A DNA stretch of 64,000 nucleotides, taken from NCBI GenBank assembly GCA_946811185.2, contig OX328107.1:24263587-24327586 (forward strand), in the 5' to 3' direction. The stretch comes from Hippopus hippopus. Its lineage: Eukaryota; Mollusca; Bivalvia; Cardiida; Cardiidae. How positions within the stretch are numbered: the first letter of the stretch is position 1; each line of letters begins with the position of its first letter. Positions 39,901-51,900 of the stretch are shown piece after piece. The notes under the pieces are model-generated. The model had not been told where the DNA came from and searched no databases. It saw only the letters and a list, made by a program, of their open reading frames with translations. Position numbers and translations under genes: made by a program.

Positions 39901-42900
39901 AATGTCTTCCCGCGGTCTGATCTCCTGCTGATAAATTTCATCCCGTCGTGAATGTCTGAAGTCATCTCTTTCATCCCGTCTATAATCATTTTGGCGTTCT
40001 GTTGCACGGAAGTCCCTGTAGGGGCCATCATCCCTTCTGTAATCCTGAAAGAAACAATTTATCCATTTAATCTTTTATCAATGCCAAGGTTTAAAGATCC
40101 TGAGGAAGGGAGTCTTTGAAAACATTGAGAGAAATAGAGCAAATACTGGCAACCAACATAACTGTATCAGTATCATGTGCCTTTCATCCCTTTACCAAAA
40201 AATCCCATGTTTTAATGACCCTGAGAAAGAAGGTCTCGCGGCCAGTACGTTTCCTATTGCTTTATTAAATCCACATTATAACTCAATTTTGAAAATCAAT
40301 GTGGTAATTAAAAATCTGGAAAGTCCCCATTTATGCAATTCCACCGTACTTACATCCCTGTAAGTCTCAATCTGACGTCCTGCTGATGGTCCTACTTCAT
40401 CTGGAAGTAAAGATGGCTGCCACCCGTTGTAAAATCTGGGGCTATACGAAGGAACATAACCATGCCATTCTTCTCTGTAAATATACATGAGGATTAAACA
40501 TGTAAATATGCATAAGTATAGAGACACAAATTGTAAATATAGCTAAAACAAAACATAAATTGCAAGTATAGAAACAAGACTTAATATACATCATGGTCAT
40601 AGAAACATTTCCTGCAAAAATATGAAGTATGGAAGCATGAACCATAAATAATCATCAGTATGGAAATGTATAATGTATGAAAACATTAACTCTGAATATA
40701 AGGCAGTATGGAAACATGAACAGTAAATATATGTTAGCATGGAAATGTACATAAGTACAGACACATGACCTGTAAGTATCAGCATGGAAATGCACATGAT
40801 TATGGGAACATGAACATTGAAGACACAAAAGTATGGAAACATGAACTATAGATATGCATCAGTATGGAAACATAAGCACCATGGACAAACCCTACTCTTT
40901 TTATTCTTTTAGGTAACTTTTGAAGTCACTTAGTCAATGGGAAATATTACTCATAACTAGCAATTTCTCTTTTGCTGCAATGCTTTTCAGTATACTTAAG
41001 TATTAAACCTTACTTAAAATGTTGTTAGTCAACACTGTACATACTTCAGAAGTTGTCTTTGCTGCTCAGAACCAAATATCTCCCATACAAACAAGAGCAA
41101 TGCAAGCTGCCAACCCCCACTATATTTGCTTTTTCATTCAAAATACTACCAGGTCAAACATGGGGCATAAATGTCCAAAATATTTTAGGGCTACCTACGC
41201 TTCTTCCATGGGTTCCTCCTTAGGTGGTTAACCGAGTTAGCCTGATTTTGAAGTATCTTCAGTATTGACTGGGATATCAGAAAATGCCTAAGTTTTCACA
41301 CAACAACAAATATGCAGATAACAGGGCTATGAAAATACTTCACCATTTTTTGAGGTTCTTTTTTAAATCAACCGAGCCAAAATCCCACTAAAACTGCAAA
41401 ATCCAAGTCATTTTTGACTGACTGAAAGCATTAATTACATAAACTTAGAATGCTTAGACCAAATTCAAGTACTTACTTGGTCAATGTCCATGGTTTTCCC
41501 AACCTCTGCCATAACTCCAACTCTTTTGATGTAAGGCAATTCAACAGTAACTGTTTGGCTTCGAATAGTAACAGAGGGGCAACTGCCTCCCCACCGAGGT
41601 CCCTACTGTTGTGAATGGGGTCACGACTGGCTTCATAGATAAGACTGAGAGGGGTGAATAGGAAATGGACCAGCTCTGGTGCATTGGGGTCATGAATATG
41701 AGCTTTTAGTTTAGCCTGCAATAACAAAACCATTTTAGGGGAATTTCCTCCTGGTTCTTACTTATTCTTTACTAAATAAGAAAAATTCTGATTTGTCCAT
41801 ATTGAAAGCTTTTGCAAAGGGAAAAATTTGAAATGTAGCCCAAGGTGTGAAATTTGGGGGTGGAAAACATTGTGGAAATGAGGAAATGCTGGTCACCAGC
41901 ATTTTCTCCTTTTCCCAAAATGGTTTCAAAAGCCACATTCTTCAAGGCAGTTAAAACGTGGGATTGAGTGTTGAAGAGTTAACCCTTTGCCACATGGCAA
42001 AATTTTAGACCTATCCAAATTGAAAGCATTTGCAGACGACAATTTCATAGTGGCTCAAATGAAACAATTTTTCTTTGATAAGGTAGAAAACTTTGTGGGA
42101 AAAGGAGAAAATGCTGGTTACCAGCATTTTCTCCTTTTCCTAAAATGTTTTCAAAAGGTTTCTTCCTCAGGATCGATAAAAGTCGTCACTGTGTGGTAAT
42201 GGGTTAAAACAATTTTTTTTTTTCAAACTTTAAAGAAAGTATCTCTCAAAAACACTGGGGTAAAATGTACAATTTCTCAATACAAGTAATGGCTTATCTC
42301 TTCTGTGGTTTCAAACCTACATTCTTCTTCATACCCCCCCCCCCCCTTTCCATACCCCTTCCTTTAACTCTGTACCAAATGACAAAATTTTTGACACAAC
42401 TAAATTAAAAGCATTTGCAGATCACAAATCATTTGTAGCTCAAATGATGATTTCCGTCTTTGACAGTGTGAAAAGGGGAAAATACTGGTTACTCATGTTT
42501 TTTCCTTTTACCACAATGTTTTAAAAAGCAATCTTTCACCTGGTCATTCAAACTCAGTATTGTTTTGTAAAGGGTTTTGTAGCACAGTCATGCTTTCATA
42601 ATGATCGACAACTCCTTTTTTCATATCCTGGTACATGAATTTTTTTAAAGCTTTGTGGTTTCCCATGTATTTATTAAATACCATCACGGAAAGTCTCTTA
42701 CATATGAGCAAAGTAAGCAGACAATACAAGAATTTATACTTACCAGTAAATTGAAAGCAAATTTGAATTTCTGGAAGATGTCAATGAAGTCCTCAGCAGG
42801 GGGTGGTCTGGCTCTCATTGTCAACATACCATCTATAAATAGATCACAGGAATATTGACTCTAAAACTCTTTAACACACTATCCTGAATCTTAATGACCC

Positions 42901-45900
42901 TTAGGAAATAGTCTTTTGAAAAACTTGTGGGAAAACGATAAAATGCTGCTAACTAGCACTTTCTCCTTTTCCCACAAGTTTTTCTACACTTTCAAAGACA
43001 ATTATCATTATTTAGCTTAATTTGATATGTCATCTGCAAAATGCTTTCAGTTGGACCCAGTCTAAAATTTTGCTGTTTGGTACAGAGTTAACTCTTTCAT
43101 GTGTCTTGCAGCTGACAAGTTTTGTACACATAGTGACAAAGGGAGAAATTGTCCCTGATAAGTAGTTTCTCCTTTCCCCACAAAGTTTTTGCTGGTGTTT
43201 GAGTTATAAACTTCAAATGATTATTTGAGCCGTGCTCTGTGAAAAGGGGGCTTCATGCATATGCGAAAAGTATCGACCCAGGCCAGCCTGCGCAGTCCGC
43301 GCAGGCTGACCTGGGCCGAAACTTTACATTACTAGTGAATTTTCTGTTTGTCAAAGGACTAATCTACCCTATGATTAAGTCGGTTATTGAAAAAAGTGGC
43401 TCCTATGGATCCATAATTATGTGATGACTTTGGCAGGTATCAAGTATAACGGAGATGCATTAAGCCCGCCCCCTTTTGCCAGAGCACGGCTCATTTATAT
43501 TTAGCAAAGAAACTTCAACTCTTTACCATATGACAAAATTCTAGACTGGTTTAAATTGAAAGCAAGTGAAGATGACAAAACAGATATTTTTCCAAATACC
43601 ATAATTTAATTTTTGTGCTGGCTACCAGCATTTTCTCCTTTTCACAGGTTTTCAAAAACTTTGTTTCTTAGGGTTTAGAACTGTTTGGTCAAGAAATACA
43701 AGGTGTCTGCCGCAAATTTGTTCCTGGATGTACTGAGTTTAACAGAAACCAAGCAACAGTAAGTATATTTGTCTACATTAGACTACATTAGAGCATTTAC
43801 CAGTTAACTCTTCACGACTAAGTTTCGACTTGTCCACATTGAAAGCATTTGCAGACGACAAAATAAATGTGACTAAGAAATAGAAATTTGATTTTGGAAA
43901 AGGGCACAAAAACATTGAGAGAAATATGAAACTGCTGGTTACCAGCATTTTCTCCTTTTTCCACAATGTTTTTAAACACTTTAGTTCTAAGGGTCTGTAA
44001 AACTCAGGATTGCTTGTTAAAGGGTTAAGAACCATAATATTATGCAAGAACAGGAGCTTTTGCAGATGGCACAAATCAAGATTCAACTGCACAGGACATG
44101 TAATCTGATCTTGAATCTATGCTACCGACTTGTTCATCAGTTAAAATCTTGTGTTCCTGCAGATAGAATTTTCAGCTGTCAAAAAAGTTTGAGTTTATAC
44201 ATTCAGTGCCGTATGAGTTAACACTATGATCTAACAAGTTATTTTCAGTTTTAACTCTTTACTAAACGACAAATTTTCAGACTGGTCCAAATTGAAAGCA
44301 CTTTCAGACGACAAAATAAACATTACTCAAAAATTAAGATTTGTTTCGAGCAGGGTAGAGAACATTGTGGGAAAAGGAGAAAATGCTGGTTACCAGCATT
44401 TTCTCCTCTTCCCACAATGTTTTTAAAAGGCTTCTATCTCAGGGTCATAAAAACCAGGGATTGTTTAGTAAAGGGTTAATGATATTTTAAGGTACATTGT
44501 GGAGTCAGCTCACTTGTTCATGTTTCCTGTTCACCAGTACCAGTCTGTAGTAACAAGCAAAAGCATATTCTATATTAGTCTCACTGTCAGCAAGCATCAA
44601 ACCCATTGAGTTTTGTATCCAACTGTATTTATGTTTGTTTATAAGAAATGCCTAAATCATGCATAAATCAACGAATGAATAAACGAATGTTGTTTTAAGG
44701 CGCATCAACAGCTTTGGTCATTTAGCGTGCATATCCGTGTTAAAAGATGAATACAGTGGAATTTCTAAACTGAAAAAGGTTTGAATACATTGATAATAGG
44801 AAAAGGGTTGAATTAAGAAGGATTATGTATAATATGCATGAAGGACATTATTGAGTTACAGGGCAATCCCTATCTACTCAAAAGTTTTAATGTTCATAAA
44901 ATATGATATTGAGTGGCTGGGCGTCCCTGCCTACTCCTAAATTTTAGATTAAAAAGGTAATACTGTGAATATTATTTTTCCTTGGAAATGAGTGTTAAAA
45001 CTGGTTAAGTGTGGAGCCTCCAATGGGATCAGTATACTCCCATTAAAGAGGTCCTGTCTCCAATGAGATAAGATGGCATAAATCAACACTCAAGACTCTT
45101 GAGTAAAGAAAAATAGACATTTTCAGTCTTTTGCTGTTTCTTGCTTGGGTATCGTACATAATATCCTGAAGGTTTAACCCTAAGATCAGATGGTAATTAC
45201 TGTGTCTTGATTCATACTTTACACCTGGTCTTCAACATTCTTGTTGTTCATAAACTCAGAAATAATATTATAGCTCATGATGTCATGACTTACATTGTTC
45301 ATGAACTCAGAAATGACATGAGTTATTAATGAACTTGAAAATGACAATAATTGTTGATGAACTCAAAAAATGACATTTATTTTTCATGAACTCAGACATG
45401 ACAATAATTGTTCATGAATTCAGAAATGAAAAGAATTGATCATACACACAAAAATGACAAACCTCCTGTTATCCTGTTTTTTCGTTTGTTTCCTCTTTCC
45501 ATTCTTCTTCTCTCCAACTCCTTATAAGCCTCTGCGGCTTGCTGTAGTCGTGACACAAACTTTTCTATGTCATCAAAGCAGTTGTTCAGAAGTTGCTGTA
45601 AATACAAAAGCAATAAGCACTTATTTCATCTACAAACTGGATCTATCAGGTCCATCTTCATTACTACTTCCCACATAAATTTGGGTTTTAATGACCCTGA
45701 TGAAGGAGGCTTTTGAAAACATTGTGGGAGAAGGAGAAAATGCTGGTAACCAGCATTTTCTCATTTTCCCGTAATATTTTCTATCCTATCAGAGACAGAT
45801 CTCTTGATACGAGCCTCATCTGACATATTGTCTGCAAATGTTTTCAATTTGGACAAGTCTAAAATTTTGTCATTTGGTAAAGCGATAATAGTCACTACTG

Positions 45901-48900
45901 CTGTTATATCCTACCCAATTTGCCTTGTAACTAGGTTTTGAGGTCTGAGCTGCTTACTCTTATTCCATAGAATACCTATTTGGACTTAGCTGCTTCTGCA
46001 GACAGTATAGATGAGGACCAGATTTAACAGAACATACAGTACGATTATGGGTCTATACAGTTAGATCTTTTGCTAGATATTTAGAAATTTAGATAATCTT
46101 GAATTTGTAAAAATTCTTATAAACTCCATGTTTTCCACCCTTTCAAAGGCAAAATTCGTGATTTGAGCCACATTCGTCACCTGCAAAGGCTTTGAAATCA
46201 AAAATTTAATTTTTAGTCTGAAATTTTGTTGTGTTTATAAGGAGGTAATGAAAACTATTCCTTTCATTTAGCCACAGTAATGGTTTCTTACCACATCTTT
46301 TTCCAGTGCCTCATTTTGACCTGTATCAAGTTCTGTGTGATGGAAGTATGAAGCTCTTGCACCACCACCATATCGACCTGTCAAGTACAGAAATAATGAA
46401 AATTGTTATTTATCCATTCAGTAAATGCAAGACATGCCCTCTCTATTTCTATCTGCATTTCTAGGAAAAACAACAATTATTAGATGTCTCTTTAAGATAA
46501 ACATATAGATATCATATAAAGTTATCATACAGAATATCAATAAATAGACCTTCAAATTTTGATGACCTAATTTGGTGACATTCAGCAAAGATGTCCTATT
46601 ACAATCATTGACTCTTTACCCATCACAACTTTTTATGAGCTCGAGAAATAAGGTTTTTGAGAACACTGAGGGAAAAGGATAAAATGCTGAAAACACTTAT
46701 CCTTTTCCCTCAACATTTTCTACCCTTTCAAAGACAAGTCCCTTCATTTTTGCTACATTTAATTTGTTGTCTGCAATTCCTTTCAATTTGGACAGGTCAA
46801 AATTTTGTCATAGGGTGAAGGGTTAACGCTTTACCAGAAAACAACTTTTTGTACTTATCAATGCTGTGGAAACACTTTTAGATAACAAAATGGGCTCAAG
46901 TAACAAGATTTGCACTTGAAAGGCTATGAAAACACTATGAGAGACCGGAAAAATCCTAATGAACATAACTGTTTTCCTCATTTTTTTCAAAAGCCTTATT
47001 TGTTGGGGTGTTAACCCATTACCACACAATCCCTGGTTTTCACGACCCTGAGAAGGAAAGCTTTTGAAAACATTGTGGGAAAAGGAGAAAATGCTGATTA
47101 CCAGCATTTTCTCCTTTTTCCGCAATGTTTTCTTCCCTTCCCAAAACAAATTTCAATTTTTGAGTCACATTAATTTTGTCCTCTGCAAATGCTTCCAATT
47201 TGGACTAGTTTAAAATTATGTCGTTTGGTAAAGAGTTAAAATATTGGATTGTCTGGTAAAGAGCTGATTTCAATATTTCACCGTTTGCAAAAAGTATCCA
47301 CCCAGGTCAGCCTGTGCAGGTTAACTCTTTACCAAAAAGACAGAATTTTGGAATATCCAAATTGAAAGCATTTGCAGGTGAAAAATTAACCCTTTACCTA
47401 ACAATGCCAACTTTTAACGACCATGCGAAAGAAGCCTTTTGAAAACATTGTGGGAAAAGGAGAAAATACTGGTAACCAGCATTTTCTCCTTTTCCCATAT
47501 TTTCTACCCTTCCCAAAACAAATTTCTGTATTTGAGTCACATTTATTTTGTCGTCTGCAAATGCTTCCAATTTGGACCAGTCCAAAGTTTTGTTGTGTGG
47601 TAAAGAGTTAAAGGTGGCTCAAATGACGAAAATAGTCCTTGTTAGGGTAGAAAACATTGTGTGAAAAGGAGAAAATGCTGGCTACCAGCATTTTCTCCTT
47701 TTCACACAATGTTTTCAAAAGGTTTCTTTCACAAGGTCGTTAAAAGTCAGGATTGTGTGGAAAGGGGTTAACCTGGATTGAAACTTTTTGCTATTGGTCA
47801 AATTTCTGCATGTCAACGGACCAGTCTACTTCAAAATGAAGTTAGTTGTTAGAGAAAATGGATGTTATGGAACCATAATTATATGATAACTTGATTGGTG
47901 TAATGCATTGTGGAGATGCATAAAACTCCCTTTTCCTACAGCACGGCTCATGTACTTTCCATAATCATGTAGGAACATATGCTTCTTATTATACAGCAAA
48001 GAAATTTCTCGTGATCTGATTGGATAATATGCCCCGAACATATATATCATGTACACTGGCAAAACCAAGGTAAAAGCAGTTTCCCTTTCGGGAGCCCCAT
48101 ATACATGACTACACTATCAACACAACATCCAAAATGGCGGCTTAGATCAAGATTAACATCAAGATTATGTGCCAAGCTGCCCGTTTTAGCACGTATTACC
48201 AAGGTTTCAGTGACGTCAGTTCCCAGTGATGTCAGTTTTCATTGAATTGGGGCACTCAGAAGGGAAATTCTACTTCGTCAAGGTACTCAGTTTTTTAAAC
48301 TAAAAAACAGGTAAATTTCGCTTAACAAACGTTGGAATGGTAAAACTTTGCAGTATAATAAATTCATTGTACGGTCAGGTGGCAGGGGACTTAGAAACTT
48401 GATTCACCACAGCCGTGAACAAGTTTCCAAGTCCCCTGCCACCTGACCGTACAACTAATATTATTCACCAAAACTTGTAAGCCAGTAATTACAGAGAGCA
48501 TGTAATGAAAACATTTTAACAAAATTTAATGATGAAATTACTGATTCTGGCCAAATTTCTCCTTATATCATGGTAATTTAGACAGCAAATACATTAAAAG
48601 GCATTTAATTTAAAGATCACATAAAACTAAGTAGCGAATCTTCATTGACCCTTGCATTACGATGGACAACATCAGTACCTTTTGCAGATGGCATAGATCA
48701 AGATCTGGCTATACTGAATGTAAAGTGAAGTCTGATCTTTTATCAACACCATCTGTAAATTGATTATAAAAATAATACTAAACAGCCTCTTTGTTTACAG
48801 CTGAATTGTCACCCTTCAAAAAAGACAATCTTACTCATTTGGCAGTACAGAAGTTTATCTTGTGACTAAACGACGACACAAAAATATGAACACTTTTTTT

Positions 48901-51900
48901 TTCTGAAATAAATAGCAACATATTCTGTTAACCCTATACCATATCAGATATTCTAATATTCAGCATTTTCTCCTTATTCCACAATGTTTTCTAATCTTTC
49001 AAATGCATATTCCAGCATAATATGAACAGTATTTGAGTTGTGTGCAAAGGCCTTCAGTAAAGACAGGTCTAAATTTTCATATGGTTGAGAGTTGATAGCG
49101 TGTTTACAAAATTTAATATCACCTGTAAGAAAAAGAACGCCTTACATAGGTACATTTGGTATGCTATATGATACTGTTATGTTATATAGGTAAATTATGG
49201 CCCAAATTCCACGTATTACCAAGTTTTGTATCTTACATCCCAATAGATTGGGCATGTTATACAACTGGTTAATTTATTAATTCATTACACATACAATCTA
49301 TTTACAACTAAAAAATGAAAGTACAAGTAGAAGTACAAAACAAGAGGGCCATGATGGCCCTGAAGTCGCTCACCTGAGGCATTTGACCATACATGACCCA
49401 TTTCCAATCTTTTCTGAGATATTATGACAAACATTCTAAAGGATACACAAGGTATTTCAAAAAGTTGACAAGCTCCGCCCATTAATAGCCATGTTTTTTC
49501 GCGAATCGAAAGTTCACGAACAATTTTTGAAAAGGGTCACCCAAGGCACATTTCTGCCAAATTTGGTTGAAATTCACCCAGTAGTTTCAGAGAAGATGAT
49601 TTTTTAAGAATTTCTTCTAGTCCGCATAGTAAAAATAAGCTCCGCCCACTACAGCCATGTTTTTTCATGAATCATAATTTCACAAACAGTTTTTGAAAAG
49701 GGTCATCCAAGGAACATTTCTGCCAAATTTGGTTGAAATTCGCCCCTTAGTTTCAGAGAAGAAGATTTTTAAAGAATTTCTTCTAGTCCACATAGTGAAA
49801 ATAAGCTCTTAATAACAATTTTTACAGAGGACCTCCCAAGGAACATTTCTGCCAAATTTGGTTGACATAGGCCCAGTGGTTTAGGAGGAGATGATGTTTA
49901 AAGAATTGTTGACGATGCACGACAGACAACGCACAACGGACAACATACACAGGGTGATCCTAAAAGCTCTGCTTGAGCACGTTGTGCTCAGGTGAGCTAA
50001 AAAGACTTAGTAAACACCCTAGTAGAAGGGGTATAATCTATATTAAGTTTAGAGTGTGAGTACATAAAAAACACAGTGGCAAAATTAGAAAATAATTATG
50101 TGCAAGCAATTTCTTGTTTTGCTGTGATGTCTTCAAAACAGGTTCGCTGCAAGATGAAAAAAGCTACAGAAAGAGATAATGAGTTAACTCTTCTTCAGGG
50201 TTGCAATAGTCTATAAGCCAAAATAAAGTCACTGACAATTATGTTTATACAGCTGATCAACTTGGATGTAATAACCTATAGAAACAAGTTAAGGAGACAA
50301 GTTAGGGGAGGTTACATATTCATGCCTGTGTTCTGAAATACACTTCATGCATTATCATGAGCAAATTTCATACATTTGTTGGATTATGTTCTGCAGTATT
50401 GATACACCTTAACTCTTTACCAAACGACATAATTATAGAACAATCCCAATTGAAAGCATTTCAGAGGAAAAATTGCATGTGACCCAAATGTTGACATTTG
50501 CCCTTGAAATGGCAGAAAACATTGTGGGAAAAAACAGAAATGCTGGTTACTAGCATTTTATCCTTTTCCAACAATATTTTCAAAAGCCCTCTTGGTCAGG
50601 GTCATTAAAACGAGTGATAAAGGGTTAATTGTCCACCACAAATTAGCAATTCAATTTTTTTTTGCATGGTTCTTGAAGGTTTATGGCACAAAGTAGAAAA
50701 CTGATTGTCAAATCGAACTTGGTCTATAATACTTGTATTTTCAGTTAACAACCCCTCCCCCGTAATTTGTGTTTTTCCACGATTCCCAAGTTAAAATCAG
50801 TTGCTAGAACACCACAAATTTATACTCCAAACACAGTAAGTTTTAATTTCTTTTTTAACTTCCTTTGGTTTGAAAAAGCCATTTACAAAATGCTTCAGCT
50901 TATGTACATATACATGACTTTGGCCAGTATAAATGAAGCTTTTCTTTCCTTGCTTTGTTTTTGTACATGTGAACACTTACAATACAATGTATTTAAGTCT
51001 TCTTTTACCGAATAAAATATGATGAATTTTATCCAATACAAAAGCACCTAAAACTCTATTAGATTAAGAAGGTTGCCACATTAACACGAATTCCTACTTT
51101 GAACAAACCTGTATCCAATTTCCTTATTAGCACAGAACATACATATATTCCAAAACAAGCATTATATTATCATACTGTTGTTATTTCTAACGAAGTTCCA
51201 TGCTTTTTATCATTTGCATTGTCCTGATGTTACATGATGGATACATCTTGCTTGGTGTCAACTTTCCATGCTGTTTTATAATTTCAATTTATACTGTTTT
51301 AATGTATATGCTGATTAACAGTTTTCCATGCTGTCTTCTGATTGCCCATCTTTAGTATAGTTTAGTCATCTGAGAGTTAACACTTTTCCATGCTGGTTTT
51401 GGTTTCTTATCTTGAAGTTATTAAAATATACATCTTTGGCCTAAAATTGGTCCATGCCAACTTTTACGACTGTTTAACCTGTATAATAGAAGAGATCCAT
51501 GCTGCCTACATTAGTAGTTCATATCATTTCATCCACCATTTGGAATACCTTCATCCTGAACTTCCCAATCTCGGCTTGTATTCCACTGACTTCGGAGTCC
51601 AATGTCTCCATCTTGCTTGAACTGCTGGCGACCTAAACTTGAGTAGTTGCCAATGGCTGTAGATTTGGTCAATGGAAGTGTGGAACTGCCATATGAAAAA
51701 CCATCATTCTCTTTTCCCAGTGACTTGGACTTCTTGAGGTTACTCTTTGAAAAGCTGAACTTGTACCATTTCTTGCCTTTCTTTGGTTCCATCTTATTGA
51801 GGTGTCTCCCACTCCATGTTCCAAACAAGTTTCCTTCTTTCCTGGCTGCTTTCCCACTTCCGCTTCTATTCATTGTATGTGGGCCCGATTTTAATGCGAT

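Larger units (their letters stand above)
47283..47950. mobile_element. Family D element split by A229
   Basis: Left part AAAAAGTATCCACCCAGGTC then AGCCTGTGCAGG to 47320. The right part resumes at 47772 (CCTGGATTGAAACTTTTTGC) and ends ACAGCACGGCTCA. Outermost layer of a three-level nest. Confidence 0.82.
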
